64,000 bases of DNA from Aradus depressus. Taxonomy: Eukaryota > Arthropoda > Insecta > Hemiptera > Aradidae. Positions 22,369 through 33,262 of this stretch are shown here, piece by piece; the first letter of the stretch is position 1, and each line of letters starts with the position of its first letter. A program made the position numbers and the translations under genes. The DNA lies in NCBI GenBank assembly GCA_963662175.1, contig OY759217.1, forward strand, positions 12,340,562-12,404,561, in the 5' to 3' direction. Below the pieces are notes generated by a model. The model was not told the origin of the DNA, searched no databases, and worked only from the letters and a program-made list of their open reading frames with translations.

Positions 22369-22581
22369 GGAAGGGGGAACAGAGGGGGGCTCTACTCAAA
22401 AAATCCCAACAATAACTGCCGATATAATGAATGTATCAACAAGAAATTTTATATTTAAATTCAGAACCTCATAAAGATGGAACCTATTAATTTTCCGCGA
22501 AATCCGGTCGAAGGGAAGAGGGGACCAGAGAAGAGGAACTCGACTTGAATACCCTAAACATTTAGTATGTGCATTGAGAAA

Positions 22582-23170
22582 TCAAATATTGAGTTTTAGT
22601 TCAAACGGTCGATTGTCTTTGGAAGGAGACCGAAAACGTAATTGATTAATTCTTGATGTCGATTCACCACTTTTTCTTAACTCCTTAAATGGGCTCTCTG
22701 GTAAAAATCTGCTTCCACTTCTTCTTCTTCCTGCGGCGCTACGGTCTTGAAAGAACCCACGGCCTCCGTCACAATCCTCCTTCATTCGTCTCGATCCAAA
22801 ACCTTCTCCCTCCATCCTCTGTTGCCCAACACTCGGAGGTCCGCCTCGACCTCGTCCAGCCAACGGAGTCTAGGTTTGCTTAGGTCTTACTCTTCTCCTG
22901 GCACCGCCTGGCCTACCGTAGAGGGCTTGTTTAGGGAGTCTTCCTCCTTCCATTCTCTCTACGTGGCCCAACCAACGTAATCTCGCCTGCTTGATCACGG
23001 ACACAAGGTCGGGATTCCCGTAGAGGTCTCTCAACTCTCTGTTCTTTCGGATACGCCATCTGCCGTTCTCGGAAACAGATCCATAAATCTTTCTGAGTAC
23101 TTTGCGTTCCCACAGTAGCAGAGTCTCTTCATTTTCTTTTTTCAACGCCCAAGTTTCACCAGTGTAAGTT
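22582..23170 (-). pseudogene. LINE pol C-terminal region, unit 1
   Basis: Minus-strand pieces in more than one frame: a segment with ERKVLRKIYG, then LRWLGHVERMEGGRLPKQAL and GRPGGARRRVRPKQ (22870..23145), followed after a frameshift by WLDEVEADLRVLGNRGWREKV and an in-frame stop where a Trp is expected. This is the conserved tail of a non-LTR pol that occurs downstream of the RT domain. It is the 3' continuation of the RT fragment at 23169..23725 and is not functional. Confidence 0.82.
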
Positions 23171-23725
23171 ACAATTGGCGGACAATGGTTTTATAGACTA
23201 TTAGCTTGGCCCTCCACGTTAATGTACGGAATTTGAGTATTCTTTGGACCGTCTTCATGTACACGGTCTTATCTACATTCAAATGAAGACCCCGTTTCTC
23301 TGCTTCTCCTCCGAATTCCTGTAGAGTCCCGGCCAATGCTGCTAGTGTGCGTGCTGTGACCACCATGTCATCAGCATGCTGCGTCAGGCGGTTATAAATA
23401 GTTCCTCCCGGATTGGTCCGGATGGCCCTAACAGCTCTTTCTTGAGTCAGGTTGAACAGAACAGGTGAGATTGGGTCTCCTTGTCTCAGTTCATTGCTCA
23501 CCTCAAACTGCTCATACGTCTTATTCTGCAGCTTCACCCGACACTTTGAGCCCCCCAGAGTCATTCTTACCAGTCTAACTAACTTCCCTGGAATTCCCAG
23601 CCTAATCAGGTCATTTAGCAGCTCCTCTCTCTTTACCCGGTCATAGGCCTGTTTAAAATCAATGAATAATTGGTGAAGACGGATGTAATATTCATTGCTT
23701 TTCTCGAGCATCTGCCTTAAGGAAA
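23169..23725 (-). pseudogene. LINE reverse transcriptase fragment, unit 1
   Basis: An open stretch of about 185 codons with non-LTR RT blocks in order: FIDFKQAYDRV (catalytic Asp region), LRQGDPISPVLFNL, and HADDMVV, which stands in for the YADD catalytic box with His replacing Tyr. RT block order and the NPGGTIYNRLTQ phrase identify a LINE. The upstream fingers region is not in place: it lies next door in inverted orientation (23726..23818). Confidence 0.85.
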
Positions 23726-23818
23726 ACGGGCCCCTGGCGTGGATGGTATCCCTTCTGAACTGTGGAAACATGGCGGTGATGCTATCCTGGATGAACTATA
23801 CCGGCTGATATATAACTT
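23726..23818 (+). pseudogene. Inverted 5' piece of the same LINE, unit 1
   Basis: The plus strand reads KRAPGVDGIPSELWKHGGD followed by AILDELYRLIYNF, the RT block that normally precedes the FIDFKQAYD block. Here it is flipped head-to-head against it, with the segment between the two missing. This is the layout produced by twin priming during LINE insertion. Confidence 0.85.
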
Positions 23819-24225
23819 CACCACTTATTCATTGATTTTAGTAAAAGTTTTAAATCTGCTGCCACTCATCGATATTTTTAGTATCCTTCTTTGGGTGATA
23901 TTATGTTCGATCTTCTGATTCCAAGAATGAAAACAAATGTTTCTATCTGTGTGTGTTTGTGTGAGTCTGTGGACACGATAACTTCCAATAGAATGAATGT
24001 GTAGACATGAACTTTTATATGTGTATTCAGAACATTTTAAGGACGACACCTACTGATTTTCAGCTAAATCAGCCAAAGCGGAGGGGGGATTAGGGGGGAG
24101 ACTTAACACAAAAACTCTAATAACTGCCATCGTAATGAATATATTGACACGAAGTAAATTCAAATCCCTATAAAGACGACACTTATTACTTTTCAGAGGA
24201 ATGAGTCGAAGGGAAGGGGGAACAG

Positions 24226-24571
24226 GCTAGGTTAGGTTTTATGATTCATGCCCGGGCTTTAACTACGAGGTCATATCGCCTACTACCAGAGCGCTCTTTC
24301 GTCACTCTGGTGGACATGAGCCCGACTCTACTGTGGGAGTCCTAAATTTTGCCAACCCTAAATTTTTATTCACCTAGGGCAGGGGTCTTTAACGAGTACC
24401 TGACACCGTACAGGCTCGGGACCATCGCTTAACGTCCCATCCGAAGGACGGCGTGCTTAAGTTTATTTGACCTCTCAGATAAAATAAACTAAGGGCCTCG
24501 GTTGGGTTTCGAACCCACGATCTTGAGCTCAGAAGACAAGCACGCATACCACTGAGCTACCGGCGCCCTCT
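24226..24571 (-). mobile_element. SINE family S, duplicated with unit 2
   Basis: Copy of the SINE at 22023-22368, including its 14-bp flanking duplication. It multiplied by segmental duplication, not by a new retrotransposition. Confidence 0.94.
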
Positions 24572-24784
24572 GGAAGGGGGAACAGAGGGGGGCTCTACTC
24601 AAAAAATCCCAACAATAACTGCCGATATAGTGAATGTATCAACAAGAAATTTTATATTTAAATTCAGAACCTCATAAAGATGGAACCTATTAATTTTCCG
24701 CGAAATCCGGTCGAAGGGAAGAGGGGACCAGAGAAGAGGAACTCGACTTGAATACCCTAAACATTTAGTATGTGCATTGAGAAA

Positions 24785-25373
24785 TCAAATATTGAGTTTT
24801 AGTTCAAACGGTCGATTGTCTTTGGAAGGAGACCGAAAACGTAATTGATTAATTCTTGATGTCGATTCACCACTTTTTCTTAACTCCTTAAATGGGCTCT
24901 CTGGTAAAAATCTGCTTCCACTTCTTCTTCTTCCTGCGGCGCTACGGTCTTGAAAGAACCCACGGCCTCCGTCACAATCCTCCTTCATTCGTCTCGATCC
25001 AAAACCTTCTCCCTCCATCCTCTGTTGCCCAACACTCGGAGGTCCGCCTCGACCTCGTCCAGCCAACGGAGTCTAGGTTTGCTTAGGTCTTACTCTTCTC
25101 CTGGCACCGCCTGGCCTACCGTAGAGGGCTTGTTTAGGGAGTCTTCCTCCTTCCATTCTCTCTACGTGGCCCAACCAACGTAATCTCGCCTGCTTGATCA
25201 CGGACATAAGGTCGGGATTCCCGTAGAGGTCTCTCAACTCTCTGTTCTTTCGGATACGCCATCTGCCGTTCTCGGAAACAGATCCATAAATCTTTCTGAG
25301 TACTTTGCGTTCCCACAGTAGCAGAGTCTCTTCATTTTCTTTTTTCAACGCCCAAGTTTCACCAGTGTAAGTT
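24785..25373 (-). pseudogene. LINE pol C-terminal region, unit 2
   Basis: Duplicate of 22582..23170 with the same frameshift and stop. One coding difference: Met in place of Val at the residue encoded near 25208. Confidence 0.82.
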
Positions 25374-25928
25374 ACAATTGGCGGACAATGGTTTTATAGA
25401 CTATTAGCTTGGCCCTCCACGTTAATGTACGGAATTTGAGTATTCTTTGGACCGTCTTCATGTACACGGTCTTATCTACATTCAAATGAAGACCCCGTTT
25501 CTCTGCTTCTCCTCCGAATTCCTGTAGAGTCCCGGCCAATGCTGCTAGTGTGCGTGCTGTGACCACCATGTCATCAGCATGCTGCGTCAGGCGGTTATAA
25601 ATAGTTCCTCCCGGATTGGTCCGGATGGCCCTAACAGCTCTTTCTTGAGTCAGGTTGAACAGAACAGGTGAGATTGGGTCTCCTTGTCTCAGTTCATTGC
25701 TCACCTCAAACTGCTCATACGTCTTATTCTGCAGCTTCACCCGACACTTTGAGCCCCCCAGAGTCATTCTTACCAGTCTAACTAACTTCCCTGGAATTCC
25801 CAGCCTAATCAGGTCATTTAGCAGCTCCTCTCTCTTTACCCGGTCATAGGCCTGTTTAAAATCAATGAATAAGTGGTGAAGACGGATGTAATATTCATTG
25901 CTTTTCTCGAGCATCTGCCTTAAGGAAA
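25372..25928 (-). pseudogene. LINE reverse transcriptase fragment, unit 2
   Basis: Duplicate of 23169..23725. His replaces Gln in the residues just before FIDFKQAYD. The HADD variant of the catalytic box is retained. Confidence 0.85.
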
Positions 25929-26021
25929 ACGGGCCCCTGGCGTGGATGGTATCCCTTCTGAACTGTGGAAACATGGCGGTGATGCTATCCTGGATGAACT
26001 ATACCGGCTGATATATAACTT
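25929..26021 (+). pseudogene. Inverted 5' LINE piece, unit 2
   Basis: Duplicate of 23726..23818, again reading APGVDGIPSELWKHGGD on the plus strand, head-to-head with the minus-strand RT fragment. Confidence 0.85.
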
Positions 26022-26296
26022 CACCACTTATTCATTGATTTTAGTAAAAGTTTTAAATCTGCTGCCACTCATCGATATTTTTAGTATCCTTCTTTGGGTG
26101 ATATTATGTTCGTGCGCAAAATTTCAGTTAAAGTAATACAGTGCAGAGTTATTCCGGGGCGATGCTGGGTAACCTGCTAATATTTAAATGGAAGAGATGT
26201 CAACAGCTTTCCAAAATGGAAACTTAATCAATGACTCTATTTAGAAAAAATAATTACCTTTCGAAATTGTTTCGAGTATATTACAATCCTCACACG

Positions 26297-26729
26297 AGAC
26301 TGAAAAAACAATAAATGAACAGAAGTTATAAACTTTTACTAAGACTACTAGACAAAAGATCCAAATTAACTTTGAAAACAAAGCGACTTATATACAACGC
26401 AGTACTCAAACCTATGTGGACTTACGGACTTGAAACTCTGGGGTTCTGCCAAGGGTTCCAATCTCCAGCGCATTCAATCCCTTCAATTCAAAATTCTTTG
26501 TAAAATAGCCAATGCTCCTCATTATGTCTCCAACAAAACTCTTCACATTGACCTTAACGTATCTTTTGTCACCGAAGTTGCTAAATCCAAATATAAAAAA
26601 TTATTTTCCTTTCTTGGTTCCCACAATAATCTTCTAGTTCGTGCCCTCCATTCTGGGATACTTCCCCAGAGACGGCTTAAGCGTCAATTTCCTAGAGACC
26701 TTCTTAGCAGCAGCAGTGACAGTGATTAG
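26297..26729 (+). pseudogene. Jockey-like LINE C-terminal remnant
   Basis: Two overlapping frames together encode the typical Jockey pol tail: LLRLLDKRSKLTLKTKRLIY and AVLKPMWTYGLE, then after a shift near 26440 KLWGSAKGSNLQRIQSLQ, APHYVSNKTLHIDL and finally RLKRQFPRDLL. The RT catalytic motifs lie upstream and are absent. Located in intron 1 of gene A. Confidence 0.85.
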
Positions 26730-27033
26730 TTACAAATGAGAGTAACTCAATGACTCACTGGGTGATTTCTCCCCTCTTGACATTTACATTATCTCTCTCT
26801 TAGCACATTTGTTTGTTATATTTATTTTTTATATAGTTTTAAATATCTATTTGTAAAATAAAAATGAAATAAAAGAGGATGTTATTATGACGCATCGTTG
26901 TAAAACTCTTGAAATTAAAATTTAATTTCTTTTTTCCTTATTTGCATGGAGAGTATAGAGTAATTCCACCCTTGTGCGATCAATAACTTATCAAAAAAGG
27001 TATTTTTAATTGTGCGATTTATGTGTTATTTAG

Positions 27034-27078
27034 GGCGAGAAAGAAGTCGAAGCTCTGTGCAGAGATCTACAAGTCAAG
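27034..27078 (+). CDS. Gene A exon 2 (Arg/Ser-rich linker)
   Basis: A 45-bp exon between an acceptor (ttatttag) and a strong donor (AAG|gtaagt). Entered in phase 1 it encodes GRERSRSSVQRSTSQ and leaves in phase 1, which keeps the exon 3 frame open. Because 45 is a multiple of 3, the exon could also be skipped without a frameshift. The alternative phase-0 reading (GEKEVEALCRDLQVK) would run into a stop in exon 3. Confidence 0.6.
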
Positions 27079-27339
27079 GTAAGTTTCCATTCAGAAATTT
27101 ATATTGCTTTTAGTTGTATTTCGGTTGTAAGATTTCTGAAGGCCCATAAAGCGTACTTCTCTGTCATCAAGCTACTACAGACCTACAGCTCTTTCGAGGA
27201 TCTACAGCTCCATACATTCGTAAATCAAGTGCTGAGGAAAATAGCCAAGGATGGACAAACCCAGGAGTGGAGGGATTAGAAGAAACAGGGGCACATCGGC
27301 ACACCCGACCATAGTAGCTGAATTGAACTGTGGTGGGCT

Positions 27340-27519
27340 GTGAAAAGAAGGGGATCGCAGACAGCCATAAGACGCATCATGGACGCTCAGGTTCATGGAG
27401 TCACATCACAAGGAAGACTAGGGCTGAGGGGAATGGCTGCGACCATGTGGGGAATGAACGACCGATCGCGGTGGAGGAGGCTGGCTGAGTATCTTCAGGG
27501 TCCATTGCCAAGGGAGTAG
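27340..27519 (+). pseudogene. LINE C-terminal fragment in intron 2
   Basis: Reads KRRGSQTAIRRIMDAQVHG then MWGMNDRSRWRRLAEYL and PLPRE before a stop at 27517. Basic, Trp-containing C-termini of this form are common in non-LTR pol proteins. Family not certain. Confidence 0.5.
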
Positions 27520-27786
27520 AGTAAAGAAAAGTTGTAGTTATTTTATTTATTCATAAATAATATGTTACATAGGTAATCATGAGGGCATATAGTGTTACTG
27601 ACTCTTGATTCTTGCTGGTGAATGTCTGATCAGTCCCCAGAGTTCCAAGCCGTACGTCCATATCGGATGGAGAAGTAAACTGTAAATGTCGAAGCCTTCT
27701 CGATATAAAATTTCAATTATTTTGTTATTTATTTTTACTTTACCTCAAAGTACAGACCGTTACAATATATATATTTGCTTTTGTAG

Positions 27787-28733
27787 GACCCGATGGGAGC
27801 CGACCATTACTATCAACGCCTGGTGGCTTCATGAATTCTGGACCTTCACAACCATTCCAACATAATCAGTTTTCCCGGTCACAACCAAATATCCACACTT
27901 CTCTTTTCCAACAGCAACTTCACTCACCACGCCAATACCAAAACCAACAAACACCTTCATTCCAACAGCAGAATTACCCACAACCTCCACCACCACTACC
28001 ACCACTACCACCAAAACCAGACCAAAATCTACAAAGTTCTTCACAACCATCCCAACCTGGACAATTTTCCCTGCCGGAACTAAATATCCAAACACCTTCA
28101 TTCCAACAGCAGAATTACCCACAACCTCCACCACCACTACCACCACTACCACCAAAACCAAACCAAAATCTACAAAGTTCTTCACAACCATCCCAACCTG
28201 GACAATTTTCCCTGCCGGAACTAAATATCCAAACACCTTCATCCCAACAGCAGACTTACCGAAAACCTCCACCACCAATACCACCAAAACCACCAAAACT
28301 AGACCAAAACCTACAAACTTCATCACAACCAGACCAACATGGACAATTTTCCCGGCCAGAACAAAATATCCAAACACCTTCAATCCCACAGCAGACTTAC
28401 CTACAACCTCCACCACCACCTCCACCACAACAACAACAAAACCCACAAACTTCATCACAACCAGACCAAAATACACAATACCATGAGTCAAAAACTTCAT
28501 CGGAGTATCATGAAACACAAAATTTCGAAATGACCTCACAAGAGCCTGTCCATGGTTCGCAAAAAGTGCAACTTCAATCCCTTAATTTATTCTCAGACAA
28601 TGAATCGAATGAATCTCCTCAGAAAGGCGAAAAACAGTTTGAACTTGAAAAGGATCTTTTGGTTGCTGCTAGCAACGTCAAACATAGTCTGGACCTCAAC
28701 GGAGCTACCGATAGGTTTCTAGACATCTTTCAT
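27787..28733 (+). CDS. Gene A exon 3: Pro/Gln-rich repeat domain
   Basis: The acceptor (tttgtag, 27781-27786) opens a phase-1 exon of 947 bp, about 315 codons. It encodes PDGSRPLLSTPGGF and then four imperfect repeats of about 47 residues (141 bp) built from TPSFQQQNYPQPPPPLPPLP, KPDQNLQSSSQPSQPGQFSL and PELNIQ. A less repetitive Ser/Glu-rich segment and a predicted helix (FELEKDLLVAASNVKHSL) follow. The poly-Pro runs could adopt PPII helices. After the last codon (CAT) a donor gtaata starts at 28734. Without splicing the frame would stop at 28767. The long minus-strand ORF opposite is a shadow of the proline codons. With the signal peptide in exon 1, an extracellular structural, salivary or egg-related role is possible, but no family is recognised. 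Confidence 0.75.
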
Positions 28734-28734
28734 G

Positions 28735-30608
28735 TAATAATAATAATATTTATTTCCGTTAAACTATAACATGTAATACGATACATCATAAGAATGTATA
28801 CATTGAGGTAGCTCATAAATTAGGTACCTACAGAAACAGATAGTCTTAGAGTGTGAGTAGTAATAATAATATTTATTTCCGTTAAACTATAACTTAGTAA
28901 TACGATACATCATAAGAATGTATACATTGAGGTAGCTCATAAATTAGGTACCTACAGAAACAGATAGTCTTAGAGTGTGAGTAGTAATAATAATATTTAT
29001 TTCCGTTAAACTATAACTTAGTAATACGATACATCATAAGAATTTATACATTGAGGTAGCTCATAAATTATGTACCTACAGAAACAGATAGTCTTAGAGT
29101 GTGAGTAGTAATAATAATATTTATTTCCGTTAAACTATAACTTAGTAATACGATACATCATAAGAATGTATACATTGAGGTAGCTCATAAATTAGGTACC
29201 TACAGAAACAGATAGTCTTAGAGTGTGAGTAGTAATAATAATATTTATTTCCGTTAAACTATAACTTAGTAATACGATACATCATAAGAATGTATACATT
29301 GAGGTAGCTCATAAATTAGGTACCTACAGAAACAGATAGTCTTAGAGTGTGAGTAGTAATAATAATATTTATTTCCGTTAAACTATAACTTAGTAATACG
29401 ATACATCATGAGAATGTATACATTGAGGTAGCTCATAAATTAGGTACCTACAGAAACAGATAGTCTTAGAGTGTGAGTAGTAATAATAATATTTATTTCC
29501 GTTAAACTATAACTTAGTAATACGATACATCATAAGAATGTATACATTGAGGTAGCTCATAAATTAGGTACCTACAGAAACAGATAGTCTTAGAGTGTGA
29601 GTAGTAATAATAATATTTATTTCCGTTAAACTATAACTTAGTAATACGATACATCATAAGAATGTATACATTGAGGTAGCTCATAAATTAGGTACCTACA
29701 GAAACAGATAGTCTTAGAGTGTGAGTAGTAATAATAATATTTATTTCCGTTAAACTATAACTTAGTAATACGATACATCATAAGAATGTATACATTGAGG
29801 TAGCTCATAAATTAGGTACCTACAGAAACAGATAGTCTTAGAGTGTGAGTAGTAATAATAATATTTATTTCCGTTAAACTATAACTTAGTAATACGATAC
29901 ATCATAAGAATTTATACATTGAGGTAGCTCATAAATTAGGTACCTACAGAAACAGATAGTCTTAGAGTGTGAGTAGTAATAATAATATTTATTTCCGTTA
30001 AACTATAACTTAGTAATACGATACATCATAAGAATGTATACATTGAGGTAGCTCATAAATTAGGTACCTACAGAAACAGATAGTCTTAGAGTGTGAGTAG
30101 TAATAATAATATTTATTTCCGTTAAACTATAACTTAGTAATACGATACATCATAAGAATGTATACATTGAGGTAGCTCATAAATTAGGTACCTACAGAAA
30201 CAGATAGTCTTAGAGTGTGAGTAGTAATAATAATATTTATTTCCGTTAAACTATAACTTAGTAATACGATACATCATAAGAATGTATACATTGAGGTAGC
30301 TCATAAATTAGGTACCTACAGAAACAGATAGTCTTAGAGTGTGAGTAGTAATAATAATATTTATTTCCGTTAAACTATAACTTAGTAATACGATACATCA
30401 TAAGAATGTATACATTGAGGTAGCTCATAAATTAGGTACCTACAGAAACAGATAGTCTTAGAGTGTGAGTAGTAATAATAATATTTATTTCCGTTAAACT
30501 ATAACTTAGTAATACGATACATCATAAGAATGTATACATTAAGATAGCTTATAGATTAGATACCTACAGAAACAGATAGTCTTAGAGTGTGAGTAGTAAT
30601 AATAATAT
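28735..30608 (+). repeat. 124-bp minisatellite, 15 copies, in intron 3
   Basis: Each unit begins 'taataataatatttatttcc' and contains 'cttagtaatacgatacatca' and 'gaaacagatagtcttagagt'. Unit starts step by exactly 124 bp from 28861 to 30597. The first unit differs slightly ('aacatgtaata', one extra TAA) and the last is more diverged. The array starts one base after the first base of the exon 3 splice donor, so every unit carries a donor-like 'gtaataata'. Confidence 0.95.
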
Positions 30609-30715
30609 TAACTAATAAAATAAAATAAAATAAATACCTGAAAATATGAACAAAAATAATAATATTAATAAATACATTAGATACAGTTTTTTATGTAATT
30701 AAAATTAAGATAATA

Positions 30716-31060
30716 ATGTTTTATAACTCTTCTGGAAGTGTCTTTTTCACGACGACATTTCGGGATGTTCTTAGGTCCTTTCAACAGGTTCAAGAGAAAG
30801 AAAACAAAATAACAATCTCTCTTGACAAACACCTATCATTTTTGGTTGTTTCCGGCATTTTTTCTCCAGAGGTGTCTTCTTATTTTTCCGTTGGACAATA
30901 TTTCGGGAAAATTACAGGTCCCTTCTTCTGGTCACTATGAACCTTTGTTCATAGTGACCAGAAGAAGGGACCTGTAATTGTCCCGAAATATTGTCCAACG
31001 GAAAAATAAGAAGACACCTCTGGAGAAAAAATGCCGGAAACAACCAAAAGTGGAACATCC
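30716..31060. repeat. Palindrome with arms of about 100 bp
   Basis: The left arm (30841-30940, 'tttggttgtttccggcattt' to 'tctggtcactatgaac') is repeated inverted at 30948-31049 with a loop of about 7 bp. The right arm contains a degenerate hammerhead-like core (30958-30990): CAGAAGAA, stem GGGAC/GTCCC, then GAAAT. The two 74- and 68-codon ORFs over it only reflect the palindrome. It lies in intron 3 of gene A. Confidence 0.85.
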
Positions 31061-31079
31061 CAGAGAAGTTTAAGAAACA

Positions 31080-31375
31080 CAAACGCCTATCACCTAAACC
31101 CCGCTTCCCTTTGAACGATTCGGCTGAAAATCGATTGATGGTATTCTTATCGGGTTTTGGTCACACATATAAAATTTTGTTCCGATACATTCATTGAATG
31201 GGCAGTTATTAGCGTTTTTATGTTAATTCTCTATAAAATTTCGTCCCGATACATTCATTGAATGGGCGGTTTATTACAGTTTTTGAGGTAAATGAAATTC
31301 TGTTGAAACTCCATATCGAATTTTTGACAGATTACATAACTTTCCCTATACTTCGTATAGCTGGGGAACTAAAAA
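31080..31375. repeat. Family U copy
   Basis: Core units in inverted orientation ('gattcggctgaaaatcgatt', 'gatacattcattgaatgggc' twice), closing with 'actccatatcgaatttttga' and 'cttcgtatagctggggaact'. Confidence 0.55.
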
Positions 31376-32884
31376 TATCAGCGATATTTGCAAGTAAGTT
31401 CTTACAAGATACTTTTACGTGTGAAAAAAAAGCATATACTTCCACAACCACTGATCATGGGACCAAAGCAATAGGTCTAAAGTCCTCAACGTGGAGTATA
31501 TATAATATCGGGTGCGTGCAACTCCAATGCATGGCGAAATGAGCGTGACAACGTCTGAGTTGCGAGATAGCGAAAGTGTCAAGAATATATAACAAATCAT
31601 TTCAATAAAATTTTTGAACCTTGAAACAATTTAAAAACAATATAGAGAGAAAACATTCATAAGCATAATACTTAAAAAACTAGTTTTTTTTTTTATTTTT
31701 ATTTTTATTTTTGGCTCCAAGGCGTAATTGCCCTATATATTCGGACACAAGATCTTTGAGTTCTTTGAGGAAACCCAGGAGGGATAGAGAGACACGGGGC
31801 GGAAACAGAAGGCCCCCAACGACGTAAGCCATCAGCCCCCCCCCCCCCCCCCCCACCCCTCCATGGTCCCCTTCCTTTACTGTTATTCCGTTTCATAAAT
31901 TGGAGTATACTAGGAATGAATTTGGCTTTAGAATTTACTAATTGTTTCAGAAAACTTTCGGCGTTCTGCAAAATTTCGCATCCTTGTCGTGAATGATCAT
32001 ATTTTATATTTTATTATTAATCTGTATATATCTAATAATAATATTGGATAACTAGGTTATCTGTATATACAGAAAGTAACAGCTGTACTATAATATAATG
32101 TATATTCTGTATTAGTAGTAACAGCTGTCACTCTCTCTCTCTCTCTCTCGGCGCATGCGCGATACGTGTGTTACGTGTTACCGAAAGTAACATAACGCAG
32201 TTTTCGAACATGGGGTGCCGGTCTACCAAATTATAAGACGTTGTCACGTAAAAAAAAAAAATTAAATGCATTTCTGCAAAATTACCACGAGCCAATGAAA
32301 ATTCTACATCCAAAATTGAAAACTGCTTTTCTTTACATTTTAAAGGTAGTAATATCTGAATCTGACTTCTCTTCGACACGATTTTTCGACCCTACCACCA
32401 TACAATATATCATTTGTTGCTATATAATAATGCATTTTTTTTTAAATTTCTTTATACATATATATTATGGAGGCGTTACCTTTGGTAAATGGAAAACAAA
32501 ATTCTTAAACGTGTTTCACCACATACAAATAATGTTTATCACCATGGTTACCCAAACTAACGTATTTACATTTATTATCTTAATGAAATAAATTAGGGGT
32601 GAGTAATTTTAATAAAAATTTGTAGTGATATCGTAACGTTTATTTACAAGACTTTATTTTAGATTATGTTTTTAGTTATAAAGGAATTTAGAAATATAGG
32701 GCATAATTAATAGTTTTCCTCAATGCATTTTAAAATTTATGTATATTGGGGTCGTGCTTCATCCTCAAATAGTGAATCTGAACATACATAAATCAAAAAA
32801 TATATATATTTTTTTAAGTCACTAGAATTTACGAACTGTTACAGATCAAGAGTGATTAAGTAACAATAAATAAGTTATGTGAGA
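31376..32884. other. Intron 3 sequence with low-complexity tracts; possible LINE end
   Basis: 31690-31790 on the minus strand can be read FLKELKDLVSEYIGQLRLGA followed by AAAAATA repeats, plausibly the 3' end of a LINE. A C homopolymer lies at about 31838-31853. A (CT)n run (32131-32149) abuts GCGCATGCGC at 32151-32160, a perfect NRF-1/Ewg-type palindrome. The rest is AT-rich without genes. Confidence 0.35.
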
Positions 32885-33209
32885 GTTAGTTATTATAACT
32901 CATGCCCGGGCTTTAACTACGAGGTCATATCGCCTACTACCAGAGCGCTCTTTCGTCACTCTGGTGGACTGACTCTATTATGGTAGTCATAATTTTCCCT
33001 ACCCTAAATTTTTATTCACCTAAGGTAGGGGTCTCTAATGAGTATCTGACATCGTACAGACTCGGGACCATCGTTTAACGTCCTGAACGGCGTGCTGAAG
33101 TGTATTTTACCTCCCAGATAAAATAAACTTAAGGGCCTCGGTCGGGTTTCGAACCCACGACCTTGAGCTCAGAAGGCAAGCACGTATACCACTGAGCCAC
33201 CGACGCCCT
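32885..33209 (-). mobile_element. SINE family S, nearly full length
   Basis: Plus strand from the tail 'gttagttattataactcatg' to the head 'gagccaccgacgccct'. Flanks share AGTTATGT (around 32873-32880 and 33210-33217), a probable short or decayed target duplication. The tail is of the AACTAAC type. Confidence 0.88.
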
Positions 33210-33262
33210 AGTTATGTAAGATATATATTATTATAGAATATGATATAGTATACCTATATGAA

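Larger units (their letters stand above)
21705..23907. repeat. 2,203-bp tandem duplication, unit 1
   Basis: Unit 1 and unit 2 (23908-26110) are direct, adjacent and nearly identical. I noted only a few differences, for example near 22429 (a/g), 23007 (c/t) and 23673 (t/g). The junction shares only the dinucleotide CG with the outer edges, so the duplication looks like a microhomology or replication-slip event. Each unit holds a U-repeat segment, a SINE and a rearranged LINE. It lies wholly in intron 1 of gene A. An assembly or haplotype artefact cannot be excluded. Confidence 0.92.
23908..26110. repeat. 2,203-bp tandem duplication, unit 2
   Basis: Second unit of the direct duplication described at 21705-23907. 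It starts at 'cgatcttctgattccaagaa' right after 'gatattatgtt' of unit 1 and ends before 'cgtgcgcaaaatttcag'. All unit-1 elements are present at +2,203. Confidence 0.92.

Noticed and set aside
27829..28539. 236-codon minus-strand ORF opposite the Pro/Gln-rich exon
   Set aside because: Valine/glycine-rich shadow of CCA/CAA codons on the coding strand; no start context, domain or splice logic.
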